Below, piece by piece: positions 16,207 to 24,467 of a DNA stretch of 41,050 bases; within the stretch, counting starts at the first letter, position 1, and each line of letters starts with the position of its first letter. Under the pieces are notes generated by a model. It searched no databases, was not told the origin of the DNA, and saw nothing but the letters and a program-made list of their open reading frames with translations. The DNA comes from a virus. A program made the position numbers and the translations under genes. The stretch is taken from IMG/VR virus record IMGVR_UViG_3300034102_002456, positions 1-41,050 of that record; one strand, 5' to 3'.

Positions 16207-18302
16207 GTCGTCCTCTTTGCCCAGAAGTTGCCGTGAGTGCGTTCGTGTTCAATGACTCGGTACACCTCAAATCCTCGGGTCTGAAGAAATATCTTCAGGG
16301 CCTGTAGAGACCACACGTCATCGACGTGGTGGTACTCCCCAAGGATGTGCTCCACCCGATGGAGTTCGGTGCAGGTCATCAGGATCGGGTATTCAGCCCC
16401 TTCACAGTCCAGCTTGAGGATGTGGACCTTCTCGAACTGTTGAAGAATTGAATCGAGGCTGGTCGTCTCCACCGTGATACGGGGACCTCGCTGAGGTAAC
16501 ACTGCCGACATGGACCCAGAGTGCAGGTCCCTGTGGGAAGGAGCGAGTTCCAACTTCATCCCTTCCTGATCGGACCGCCACACTGCCTTCCTCACTAGGC
16601 TGAACCGACTCCCAAAATCGGAGCAGTTCTTCTCAGCTAAGTCTGCAACCGGCCCTGGCTCATATGCTACGACGGTTCCCGCACCTCGGCGGAGGCAGGC
16701 GTATGAGAACGCTCCGGAGTTCGCCCCAATATCTATCACGACCTCGTCTGCGGGGACTGTCGGGGCTAAAAGGTATTCGTTCCTGCCGAGAACATCGAGC
16801 CAGGTTTCCCGGCTAATCCGATCGTTCTCGATATGGAAGCATCTCTCTGGGGCGATACATCGCATGGCATCCTCGATGGACCCGTCGAGAAACGCAAGAG
16901 GCGACTTGAATGCTGCCGCCTCAGCAATCAAAGTATTGCCCACCAAGTTTTGGATCGCATGCCCATTGTTCAGGTGTCCCTTGCGGTGGCATGCGTGCTG
17001 GAATATCAGTTGGCCGGAAGGGTCTTGGTGCTCGTAGAACCCGCCGGGATTCCACCGATTCCATGGTTGGATGTAGTGTGGGGTATTGGTCAACTTGAAC
17101 CCCATGTGGAAACTCGTTTTGTCTCCGTACCAAACTCCCCGTTCGCCCCCGTTAAATCCCTCCCAGTAGTCAGCACGGTCTGCAAAGTGCTTCACGATCT
17201 TGAGGGCCTTGGCTCCTCTCCGTTTGTCGATCAACATCTGACCAGTTTCAATATCGTTGATCCTGTCCTTGCGGTTTGACCCGACACGGATCCACTGGTC
17301 TTCGATTATGCGACCGTGGTAGTCATTGACATGTGGGTTGTCCATCCAAAACAGGGCTGCGTGTTGTTTGAAAGTCTCACTGTCGAACAGATACGTTGGG
17401 TCTTTGGCAACGATGTTGTCGGCATCGAGGTGGAGGATCTGCTGATACTCGCTTTGGAGGATCGCGTTGATCTTGATCTGCCATCCGTGGACGCATCGCA
17501 TGCCTGTGGTATCAACGACGTGGCAGGTTGCCGCGACCCGCCGAGCATGGAGTTCACAGAACTCGATTTCTTCCATCTCACCTGGTAAGAACCAGAACTG
17601 AATGGGTAGGGTGCATCCATACGATCGGAGAACCCAAGCTGCCGCGTAGGCTCCCCAGAAATAGTATTGGGGAGCGTTCCTGTCGTAGATCGTGCAACGC
17701 CCACCTGCAGGGATGAGGATAGCTCGGGAGGTTGGGTCCAACTTTGGCTCCACGACCGGCTCACCCAAGACACCTCGGAGCATCTCTCGATGGTACTCGA
17801 CCACGTTAGGCCAGTCCCTCCACCCGTTCGGCCAACCATGTGCCGGGGAGTGTAGGCGGACGGATAGCTCAGCCTGGCTTAGATGCTTATGTGGGGCGGA
17901 CTCGGCCATGTTGATCGCTTCTAAGACAAGGTTTCTGAGTTGTCGTTTCCCCTCGAGTTTCCCGATGAAGGGAATCCGGAGTGCCATCCGAACTACAGTG
18001 GACACGGATGGGTTTGTCGAGGCCTCTTCAAGCAGGTGGTCAACGATCTCTTCTATATGCTCACGACAACCGTCGACACCCCAGACGTTCATCCGATCGA
18101 TCCACTCCTGACATTTGCACGACGCCATCTTGGCCCCGTGTCTCTCCTTGAGGAGGTCATGCAGAGTGTTCCCTGGAAACCGTTGGGGCCCCAGTCGTAT
18201 CGACTCTCCTCGGGACTTCGCAGCGTCAATGACCTTCTGGGCTCGACGACCGAAGGGGGTGTCGTTGTCTATCTCAATCTGCCACTGTTCTGGGATTCTC
18301 AT
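16203..18302 (-). CDS. Fused glycosyltransferase and FkbM-type methyltransferase
   Basis: A 699-residue two-enzyme protein. Residues 1-185 form an unassigned N-terminal domain with several Cys (SCKCQEWIDRMNVWGVDGC). About 205-450 resembles putative mannosyltransferases of the MNN1/Mannosyl_trans3 type: YYFWGAYAAAWVLRSYGC, then LDADN (292-296) as the metal- and nucleotide-sugar-binding DxD. About 515-690 is an FkbM-family methyltransferase with VVIDIGANSG (521-530), E548 and LKLDCEGAE (629-637). Together they would add a hexose and O-methylate a sugar. It lies among tail genes, directly after Ser-rich and Cys-rich virion proteins, so a virion protein is a plausible acceptor; a host surface glycan is the alternative. 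Confidence 0.8.
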   Translation of the reverse strand: MRIPEQWQIEIDNDTPFGRRAQKVIDAAKSRGESIRLGPQRFPGNTLHDLLKERHGAKMASCKCQEWIDRMNVWGVDGCREHIEEIVDHLLEEASTNPSVSTVVRMALRIPFIGKLEGKRQLRNLVLEAINMAESAPHKHLSQAELSVRLHSPAHGWPNGWRDWPNVVEYHREMLRGVLGEPVVEPKLDPTSRAILIPAGGRCTIYDRNAPQYYFWGAYAAAWVLRSYGCTLPIQFWFLPGEMEEIEFCELHARRVAATCHVVDTTGMRCVHGWQIKINAILQSEYQQILHLDADNIVAKDPTYLFDSETFKQHAALFWMDNPHVNDYHGRIIEDQWIRVGSNRKDRINDIETGQMLIDKRRGAKALKIVKHFADRADYWEGFNGGERGVWYGDKTSFHMGFKLTNTPHYIQPWNRWNPGGFYEHQDPSGQLIFQHACHRKGHLNNGHAIQNLVGNTLIAEAAAFKSPLAFLDGSIEDAMRCIAPERCFHIENDRISRETWLDVLGRNEYLLAPTVPADEVVIDIGANSGAFSYACLRRGAGTVVAYEPGPVADLAEKNCSDFGSRFSLVRKAVWRSDQEGMKLELAPSHRDLHSGSMSAVLPQRGPRITVETTSLDSILQQFEKVHILKLDCEGAEYPILMTCTELHRVEHILGEYHHVDDVWSLQALKIFLQTRGFEVYRVIEHERTHGNFWAKRTT

Positions 18303-18438
18303 CTGGGCTGTTCAATCCTATCTCTGAGAGGTATTCAACCTCACGGGCCTTGATGTCGGTAATGTCTGAGTGAATGACTACGTGTAGGCAGCAGGAAACA
18401 AGGATCGAAGCGAGCGTCGTACAAATGACTTCTGTCAT
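18274..18438 (-). CDS. Hidden 54-residue single-pass membrane protein
   Basis: A short frame starts at an ATG that overlaps the upstream stop (TGATG) and ends with TGA 29 bases inside the next gene. The protein begins MTEVICTTLASILVSCCLHV, a probable membrane helix of about 20 residues with three Cys, followed by a charged tail (DITDIKAREVEYLSEIGLNS). Tight coupling at both ends supports it as a gene. It occupies a gap of about 135 bases that would otherwise be unexplained. The function is unknown. Confidence 0.55.
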   Translation of the reverse strand: MTEVICTTLASILVSCCLHVVIHSDITDIKAREVEYLSEIGLNSPDENPRTVAD

Positions 18439-18968
18439 CACGGTGTCTCATAAACTAGGATGGAAAAACATAGTGTGGGGTGAAGGACTGGCGGCAGCGG
18501 CGGCATGATCGATGCGATACAAGCCATCGCTGGATTCCAGCAGATCGTGCCTGTCAGCATAATGGGATCACAACTGACCCGAGTCAAGACTACGTTTGCG
18601 GGTGGAAGGACACTCAGCGGCCCTCCTGACCCTGCCCAATTCCACTCCAACAGCCAGCCCGCTCCGGCAGAACATTGGATGATGACGTGACTGTCGAATG
18701 TCCAAGTGCAACTTAACCCAGAGTCGTAGTAGCAGCAAAACGTACAGGTTCCTGTCACTCGACCGAGTCCCCACCGACCGTACTCAATCAAGGTCACAGT
18801 CGTGGACATTGTCCAACAACCGTATGGAGAGTCTGTCGTGATCTCCACGGTCAGGGAGGACGGCATCGGGTTTTCACCGGGAGCACCTGTGCAAGTCCCC
18901 GGCTGCAACGCACTGATGTATGGATTACATCTCTCAGTGCAGCATGTAGTTCCACAACAGCATGACAT
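18438..18968 (-). CDS. Cysteine-rich probable virion surface protein
   Basis: A 176-residue protein with 17 Cys, starting MSCCCGTTCCTERC. The ATG overlaps the upstream stop as TAATG, which is why I reject the longer frame that starts inside the previous gene. Cys occur along the whole chain, including CTFCC and single residues in beta-like stretches, suggesting several disulfides or metal sites in an extracellular domain. It also contains a lone NPM. It pairs with the (Gly-Ser)-tract protein and precedes the glycosyltransferase, so it is a good candidate for a decorated tail-tip protein. No family was recognised. Confidence 0.65.
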   Translation of the reverse strand: MSCCCGTTCCTERCNPYISALQPGTCTGAPGENPMPSSLTVEITTDSPYGCWTMSTTVTLIEYGRWGLGRVTGTCTFCCYYDSGLSCTWTFDSHVIIQCSAGAGWLLEWNWAGSGGPLSVLPPANVVLTRVSCDPIMLTGTICWNPAMACIASIMPPLPPVLHPTLCFSILVYETP

Positions 18969-19948
18969 TACGATCCGCTCCCTGATCCGCTCCCGGAGGT
19001 TGGACAAGGATCCAAACAATCGGTCAATGCCCCTCCAAAGAACCAGATGCGGTTGTATCTTGTAAACTGAATGACGTTAGTGACTGGGCAGCACTCCACC
19101 TCCGCTGGGATCTCGGCAACGCATCGAGACCGTTTGCCAAACAGCACGACCCATCCCGTCCAGTCAGAACTTCCTGATCCACTGCCCGAACCTGATCCAC
19201 TGCCTGACCCGGAACTGCAGACTGACCATTTCGCGAGGCCGACCTTCCCCGCTTTATACCCGGCAGGGACCAAGGCATTCACACTCCCTATCTCCGTACA
19301 CAGGTCAAACTCCATGTCGATGAATGTCGTATCTCCTGACCCACTGCCCGAACCAGACCCTAACCAGGACCCTTCTGGTTCTGGTTCTGCTCCGGACCCT
19401 GACCCGGATCCAGACCCTGAGCAGTTTGATGTGCCGCACATGACCGCCGTGAAAGTTGCAAGGTCTGCAGTGCTGTAGAGCGAGATGGGAAGGATGCAGT
19501 CATCTTGGCCTGAGTCCTGCCCAAGTACGCCAAACGCGAACTCAGCAGATCCTCCTGCCCCTCCCCCGACCTGAACGACTGAGGCTACCCCGTCGACAGG
19601 CTGGTGCATCACGTAAAACCCGGTGCCCGCTGTTGACATGGCCCAAGAGCCAGACACAGGTCCGACCTGTGTACCGACTGCAGGAGACCCGTCCACCTTA
19701 GCGAGTTGGGGACGGCTCCACAGAAGGCTCTCACCCTTCTTGGTGCTGACTACCGCTGCCGCTCCATTCGCGAAGAACAATCCTGCAGTGTCATTGGGTT
19801 TTGAGGCTTGACTGTACCCCGTCGCATAGTTGGTACGCAGTTGCACGACACCGTACGCAGGGATCGTTTCGCCTGAGACGTTGACCCACCGCAGTGTGTC
19901 TTCCATCGCCGCGGTAGTTCGGTGAGGGCCTGAAGTACGGTCAGTCAT
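18968..19948 (-). CDS. Tail protein with four (Gly-Ser)n tracts
   Basis: A 326-residue protein. Residues 1-170 form an apparently folded N-terminal domain (TLRWVNVSGETIPAYGVVQL, typical of phage tail accessory domains). It continues with four (Ser-Gly) tracts at about 177-186, 197-205, 245-261 and 318-326 that separate small Cys-containing modules (CTEIGSVNALVPAG; RCVAEIPAEVECC). The tracts would be flexible linkers or O-glycosylation sites. The gene overlaps its neighbour by eight bases and is TAATG-coupled to the Cys-rich gene. A glycosyltransferase lies two genes downstream. Confidence 0.7.
   Translation of the reverse strand: MTDRTSGPHRTTAAMEDTLRWVNVSGETIPAYGVVQLRTNYATGYSQASKPNDTAGLFFANGAAAVVSTKKGESLLWSRPQLAKVDGSPAVGTQVGPVSGSWAMSTAGTGFYVMHQPVDGVASVVQVGGGAGGSAEFAFGVLGQDSGQDDCILPISLYSTADLATFTAVMCGTSNCSGSGSGSGSGAEPEPEGSWLGSGSGSGSGDTTFIDMEFDLCTEIGSVNALVPAGYKAGKVGLAKWSVCSSGSGSGSGSGSGSGSSDWTGWVVLFGKRSRCVAEIPAEVECCPVTNVIQFTRYNRIWFFGGALTDCLDPCPTSGSGSGSGS
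19166..19420 (-). repeat. Low-complexity Gly-Ser coding tracts
   Basis: Three internal tracts of alternating Ser and Gly codons fall here (19166-19216, 19334-19360 and 19391-19420), and a fourth ends the gene at 18971-18997. Codons within the tracts vary (TCA, AGT, TCT, TCC with GGA, GGC, GGG, GGT), so the peptide repeat is kept while the DNA is not a pure microsatellite. This suggests selection on the peptide. Confidence 0.85.
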
Positions 19949-21593
19949 CTGCGTACTCCTTCTTCGCTAGTTTCTTGGCCTGCCTCAAGATACTCACCTT
20001 CGATGATGTAGCCCTAAGATGTGCGACCCTCTGTGCCCTTGAGGGAACGCCCTTGTCGAACTCAAAATGCCGAGCGGCCTCTGTGCGGTTAACCGCAGCC
20101 CCAAGATTCCCGGCGGTGAGAGTGTGCTTGACTTGCAGTATTGCACCGTCGCACCTGAGTGTCAACACCGGCTCGTGATAAACCTTGAACTGGCTGGCTG
20201 TCGTTGCATAAGATGCCGCAACTGCGGTAGCCCACGCATCTCCCAGAGCGATGAGAGCCGCCTGGTTTGTGGTCGTCGACGTAACAACGTGGCTGCTGTT
20301 GTACCCGAAGATAGACTCCGCTGCCTGCTCATGCTTGATCGTGTGATACCCTGTGCCGGTAGGAACAACCTCCACGTCATACTCGTAGTGGTTCCATGCA
20401 AAGTTGGTCTGGTTGCGAGCCCCGATTGTACACTCCAACCAAAGGTCTGCGGCTTTGTACTCGGAGGAGACCATCCGCCAGATAGGCTTGCTGAAGATTA
20501 TGATGCCGTTCTCACCGTCGAAGTGCATGGCCCGGCCCGTGACCCGGTCTCCTATTGCGGTGTCTGCTCCGCCAGGGATCGGTGGCTGACCGGTCTCATC
20601 CTCCAACCGATGGTACTGGCCGTATACTTTAAAGGGAGTGCGTGACTCGTCCGCCCGGATGGCTTCGGTCTCAAGCAGCCGATTCTGCAGGGGCAGGATG
20701 TCTGTCAAACCGCTTAGGGCTCCAGACCCGTCTGGTGGATTCCAAGTCTCGTCTGCGAAACCCATGACCCGGTACGCTCGTCGGACATAGCCAACCGCTT
20801 CGATCTTTTGCTCTTCTGTGAGTCCATCAACAGCGTCGGGCAAAGAGTATGGAGGAATAGCTTCCCACCCCGCGGCGGGCTTGTACGACAGGCTGTCGAT
20901 CGCTTTCCAAGTCCCGTCTGTATCGAGCCCTATCGCCTCCAACTTCAGTCGCACTTGAGCGACTGAGTTAGCGAAGCAGTTGCGTACGTACCGAGGCACG
21001 GTCTTAGCATCGATTGTGTCTGAGGAGATGAACTGCCCCGTCGAAGACAGGGCTGCTCCTGTGCCAAGCTTAACGACAGTGACTGCGTCTGAGCCGAACC
21101 CCAACGCCACAGAGTATCCATGCTCCTCGAAGAGAGTCTGTGCCGCCTCAATGACTGACTCGCACTCCCAGGATACTGGTGGGTAAATTGTCGTGGGCAA
21201 GGCCGATACGTCCGCACCGCCCTCTCCCAAGGCTGTCATGAGCAGAGCCCCGAGTTGTCTCAAGGTCCTCTGCTTGCCCATCACAAACTGGCCTGCTCGG
21301 ATCAGGTTGTACTCTCCGCTGATGGGGGCTGCTAGCCTCCAATACTCTCGCCGGTCGAGCACTTTGAGTTGAACAAACTTACCGTCCGGTGTGACTTTGA
21401 GCGAGCCCAAGTCCACGACGCAGTTGGGCAACGTAATCGTGGTCGCCTCCCACGTCATTGTGATCGTACCTACAGCAGGCAGGTCAGGAACCTGTGGGTT
21501 GCACCGTAGCATTGCCACGTCAGGCTGGAACCCCAGCGTTTGGCTGTAGATAAGCTCAACCGGGTATGAGATGTTGGGCATTGACCATGTCAT
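19941..21593 (-). CDS. Tail tip or baseplate-hub-like protein
   Basis: A 550-residue protein coupled by ATGA to the preceding gene. The N-terminal half has features seen in distal-tail and hub proteins (PVELIYSQTLGFQPDVAMLR; LKVLDRREYWRLAAPISGEY at about 75-95). The C-terminal third is beta-rich, ending in a basic helical tail (SILRQAKKLAKKEYADD). No lysozyme or peptidase motif was seen. Its place between tail proteins and the Gly-Ser protein supports a tail-tip role. The exact family is not certain. Confidence 0.6.
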   Translation of the reverse strand: MTWSMPNISYPVELIYSQTLGFQPDVAMLRCNPQVPDLPAVGTITMTWEATTITLPNCVVDLGSLKVTPDGKFVQLKVLDRREYWRLAAPISGEYNLIRAGQFVMGKQRTLRQLGALLMTALGEGGADVSALPTTIYPPVSWECESVIEAAQTLFEEHGYSVALGFGSDAVTVVKLGTGAALSSTGQFISSDTIDAKTVPRYVRNCFANSVAQVRLKLEAIGLDTDGTWKAIDSLSYKPAAGWEAIPPYSLPDAVDGLTEEQKIEAVGYVRRAYRVMGFADETWNPPDGSGALSGLTDILPLQNRLLETEAIRADESRTPFKVYGQYHRLEDETGQPPIPGGADTAIGDRVTGRAMHFDGENGIIIFSKPIWRMVSSEYKAADLWLECTIGARNQTNFAWNHYEYDVEVVPTGTGYHTIKHEQAAESIFGYNSSHVVTSTTTNQAALIALGDAWATAVAASYATTASQFKVYHEPVLTLRCDGAILQVKHTLTAGNLGAAVNRTEAARHFEFDKGVPSRAQRVAHLRATSSKVSILRQAKKLAKKEYADD

Positions 21594-22351
21594 GAGTTCA
21601 CGCTGGGCAGCATAAAGGCATTGAATCCCTGGCTCGTGGTAGCTTCCATGAAGTACTTCCAGGATGTCGCGAACATCTCCGCACCTCCAACGACTATGTC
21701 TTTGGCTGTCTCGAAGGTATATACCCGCATCTCTCCATGTTCAATGGATGGGTACAGTGGGTCCGCGGGTGGTTCAAAGTCCTGCCGCCCCACGTTCTCC
21801 CCTTCCTGCACATACCAGAAGGATGTTGCTGTCTGGAGGATCTGGGCCTGAGGTTCTCCCGTCTGCTGAGGGCTGTACCTCCAGAGGGGGCCTCCTGTGC
21901 CCTTGACCGTGACTCGTTCGTTCCAGGAGTAGAGGCCGCTGCCTACCCGGATCTCCGCCCGCAGGACAAGGAAGTACGTGCGTCGGTTGAGGTACTCAAT
22001 GCGTCCTGTCCAAGGGCCGTTCATGAACGAAGGGGGGACTGCGACCTTGGTCCCACCAAAAGTCTCGCTGTTGCTTACAACGTGGCGGGTAGGGGTAGTC
22101 CCGTCGTCATGGTACAACCCAAAATCCATGTAGTCGACATTGTATGCGTCAGTGAGGTCCTGCAGAGCCGAGGTTAGGTTGGCCTTGGTCACCTCTGGAT
22201 TGGGGTCGTCCGCGACCTGCTTCACGCCAATGATCGTATACTCAATCATATCGCCCATGCGACGATTGAACTTATCGAAGATGCCCTGCACGGAAGTGCG
22301 GACCATCACCTCGTCTTGATCATGTGTGTAACTGCCATACTTGAACTTCAT
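21590..22351 (-). CDS. Probable tail structural protein
   Basis: A 253-residue protein, ATGA-coupled at both ends. It begins MKFKYGSYTHDQDEVMVRTS and is rich in aromatic residues and beta-type stretches (GRIEYLNRRTYFLVLRAEIR), with a Trp-containing middle (LWRYSPQQTGEPQ). No signal peptide or enzyme motif is visible. Its location between the tail-assembly pair and the tail-tip-like gene suggests a minor tail component. The family was not recognised. Confidence 0.6.
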   Translation of the reverse strand: MKFKYGSYTHDQDEVMVRTSVQGIFDKFNRRMGDMIEYTIIGVKQVADDPNPEVTKANLTSALQDLTDAYNVDYMDFGLYHDDGTTPTRHVVSNSETFGGTKVAVPPSFMNGPWTGRIEYLNRRTYFLVLRAEIRVGSGLYSWNERVTVKGTGGPLWRYSPQQTGEPQAQILQTATSFWYVQEGENVGRQDFEPPADPLYPSIEHGEMRVYTFETAKDIVVGGAEMFATSWKYFMEATTSQGFNAFMLPSVNS

Positions 22352-23052
22352 AGGTAGTACCTGTCCAGATCAGAAGAGGCTCCTTCGTTGCCTTGGTATG
22401 ACCGTGCGACAAAGGCTTCAGTTGACTCCAACTTCAGGTCATCCAGGTTCGCCCGGATCTCTCGGACCTTTGCCGGGTCCTGACGTGGGGGTAATTCTAA
22501 CTGTTCGTCGACGGCAGAGAAAGCCTCTTTTGGATCGATTGGGAATGCGGGTGGTACTGAGATCGTGACCTGTGTCTTTGGGGTGGGGCTAGCGGCTCCT
22601 ACGAGCGTCTCTCGCTGCTTCCGTTCGGCAGGCATCCCGGCAATCGCCTCCAGGATCTTCGGCGTTGCTACGCGGCCCATGAACGTCTCAGGCGACATCA
22701 CCTTGACCTTCACGTCCATGTTCGGCATGCCGGTCTTAGGATCCGCTGTCGCCCCCACTGTCTGTTGAGCCTGCTGAGCCTGTGCAGACTGACCCGCTGC
22801 CCGGATCTGCTGAAGGGGATTCGCTGTCGGCCCCACCGCAGGCTGAGGAAACATAAACTTGCTTTGAACGCCAGGTACAGCTTGGGGCGGGCTTGCTTTC
22901 GCATCCGGTACCGCAGGCCCCGGCTGCACAACCCCCTCCTGTGCAACTCTTTCGATCGACACTCGGTCCAGCAGTTCCTTGGGCCTTGTCATCGGGGCGT
23001 CTTCGGCGGGGGCCTCGGCCAATAAACGGATCAAACCTTCGATCTCGATCAT
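22348..23052 (-). CDS. Tail-assembly partner reading frame, possibly reached by frameshift
   Basis: A 234-residue frame overlapping the previous gene by 317 bases in the +1 frame. It has its own ATG (MIEIEGLIRLLAEAPAEDAP) but only a weak AGAG site, and an in-frame TAG lies six bases upstream of the ATG. The protein is helical and Gln/Ala/Pro-rich (QSAQAQQAQQTVG), with an acidic, conserved-looking end. Its place just after the tail tube gene is where lambda-like phages keep the G/GT pair of tail chaperones made by frameshifting. It could be made alone, as a fusion, or both. Confidence 0.6.
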   Translation of the reverse strand: MIEIEGLIRLLAEAPAEDAPMTRPKELLDRVSIERVAQEGVVQPGPAVPDAKASPPQAVPGVQSKFMFPQPAVGPTANPLQQIRAAGQSAQAQQAQQTVGATADPKTGMPNMDVKVKVMSPETFMGRVATPKILEAIAGMPAERKQRETLVGAASPTPKTQVTISVPPAFPIDPKEAFSAVDEQLELPPRQDPAKVREIRANLDDLKLESTEAFVARSYQGNEGASSDLDRYYL

Positions 23053-23599
23053 ACTCTACTATCCAATCAAGCAGGAGTTTATTCCGCTGGAAGATCAGGT
23101 CGTCTTTCAACGCATGGTCTTGTACGTTCCTGTATGTCCAGTAATGGTTCCAAGTCTTAGCCCATCTCGGGTTAGACAGACCTAGCGGATCATTGTGGTG
23201 TCGCTTCAAACAACCTTGTGTTGTCTCACAAGGGACACTGATCCCGCCGGGAATCCTCTTCGGCTTTTCGTCCGGCCCGTACTGTACTTCACCAGTCAGA
23301 TGGTCAACTGCGAACTGTTGGCAGTCACGGCAGTCGAGCATGCTCAGACCAGGGTTGTACAAGACATGCAACTGAACACTGTCGTTGAGGTCTTGAAAGT
23401 CCTGCTTCTCTTTGGCAACATCATACTCCGCGATGCACTGAAGCATCTCTGGGGTGGCTTGCTGCCGAAAGAAGCATTTGTCGAACAACAACATCCTGAG
23501 ATGTTTGTGGTCCCTGATAGGGTCATCATGTAGAAGTGGACGGCAAGGTTTGCCGTCCACATCAAAGGTGAATCCATCATCGAGTTCTGGGTCGATCAT
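22736..23599 (-). CDS. Cys-containing tail-assembly-chaperone candidate
   Basis: A 287-residue frame directly after the tail tube gene, overlapping it by four bases. Residues 1-195 look like a real protein, with a possible zinc site from C90, C93, C124 and C130 (DCRDCQ; PCETTQGC) and an aromatic stretch (WAKTWNHYWTYRN). After about residue 197 the chain becomes an odd Cys/Gly/Ser/Arg-rich string (SCTGGGCAAGACGTGC) that reads like the wrong frame. This is just where the overlapping frame at 22348-23052 looks protein-like, so ribosomes may switch frames near 23008-23012. The stop at 22736 is used if they do not. Confidence 0.6.
   Translation of the reverse strand: MIDPELDDGFTFDVDGKPCRPLLHDDPIRDHKHLRMLLFDKCFFRQQATPEMLQCIAEYDVAKEKQDFQDLNDSVQLHVLYNPGLSMLDCRDCQQFAVDHLTGEVQYGPDEKPKRIPGGISVPCETTQGCLKRHHNDPLGLSNPRWAKTWNHYWTYRNVQDHALKDDLIFQRNKLLLDWIVEYDRDRRFDPFIGRGPRRRRPDDKAQGTAGPSVDRKSCTGGGCAAGACGTGCESKPAPSCTWRSKQVYVSSACGGADSESPSADPGSGSVCTGSAGSTDSGGDSGS
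23006..23014 (-). other. Candidate +1 frameshift site
   Basis: In the zero frame the minus strand reads GGC CCC CGC at codons 196-198. A tRNA-Pro on CCC could slip one base forward on the run of five C, so the next codon becomes GCC in the frame of the 22348-23052 gene. This gives a fusion of about 197 residues of the first protein plus the rest of the second. The zero-frame sequence turns unlike a protein just after this point. No stimulatory structure was identified. Confidence 0.35.
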
Positions 23600-24459
23600 G
23601 CGTTAGTCAATACAATGTTAAAGGCTTCGGTAGCGGACTGACGGTGAGCCTCCCAAGTCATAGGCAACCGGATCTCTTCCAGTGCCCCTTCGATTGAGGG
23701 AGACTCGGGGTTGAGGATTGCTTTCGGAATGTTGATCGTCATTGTGTCGGTGCCATTCGTGAGCACCAACTCCTGCTGGACCCCGGCGGCACTGTCTCGG
23801 GCATCCCAGTACACCGCGTGGTTCGCGGTTGTGTACGGAATGGAAGTAGCGAGCAACGTCTGCCGGGGGCCTGCCCCAACGTCGGTGACAGTGTAGCTGG
23901 AGTTCCATGACTGGACCAACTTGTTGTCGATGACAAAGGCGAACCTGTCGATGCCGTAAGCGACAGTGGCGATCTCGTATGTGGTGCCTGGGAACCCGAA
24001 GAGGTTGTCTACGGTGCCGTCCACCCAAGAAGTTGCAGCGTCTTCGAGTTCGTCCTCCGCGATCCAGGTACACTCGGCGGAGACCGGCATCGTGCCCACC
24101 TGACCTCGAATGATCATGCGGGTCATGCGGCAGTTCGTGTACTCATGAACGGCACCGACCTTATCGATGATGATTGGGATGGTGCTGACTGTTTGGTTTG
24201 CAGTATACGTCCCTGCACTATTGGTCATACCCGCCAGTGGCAGCAGTTCAACCAGGATGGGGTATGTGATGTCGTGGAAGGTAGTGAACTGAATCTTCCT
24301 CCGACCTACTGCAGTCCGCTGAAGTAGAGGGTCCCTGTTACCGCAGATAGCATCTGGGTTCTGGATACGCTCGAATGAACTCTGGTCAAGGAATTTCGCA
24401 AAGCAAAACTTCTTGCTGTTGATCATCATCCGGGCATTGATTGGTACACTGATTGCCAT
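23596..24459 (-). CDS. Tail tube (major tail) protein candidate
   Basis: A 287-residue protein resembling phage tail tube proteins: an N-terminal arm (AISVPINARMMINSKKFCFA), then beta-rich parts such as YPILVELLPLAGMTNSAGTY and MIIRGQVGTMPVSAECTW, and a C-terminal IRLPMTWEAHRQSATEAF. No enzyme motif is present. Gene order (portal, connectors, tail completion, this gene, overlapping chaperone pair) is that of siphovirus tail modules. The presence of a tube argues against a short-tailed phage. Confidence 0.65.
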   Translation of the reverse strand: MAISVPINARMMINSKKFCFAKFLDQSSFERIQNPDAICGNRDPLLQRTAVGRRKIQFTTFHDITYPILVELLPLAGMTNSAGTYTANQTVSTIPIIIDKVGAVHEYTNCRMTRMIIRGQVGTMPVSAECTWIAEDELEDAATSWVDGTVDNLFGFPGTTYEIATVAYGIDRFAFVIDNKLVQSWNSSYTVTDVGAGPRQTLLATSIPYTTANHAVYWDARDSAAGVQQELVLTNGTDTMTINIPKAILNPESPSIEGALEEIRLPMTWEAHRQSATEAFNIVLTNA

Positions 24460-24467
24460 GACTAAAC

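Noticed and set aside
18438-19019. Start of the Cys-rich gene at 19019
   Set aside because: This would overlap the Gly-Ser gene by 51 bases with an Arg-rich lead. The TAATG overlap at 18968 gives a better start (MSCCCGTTCC).
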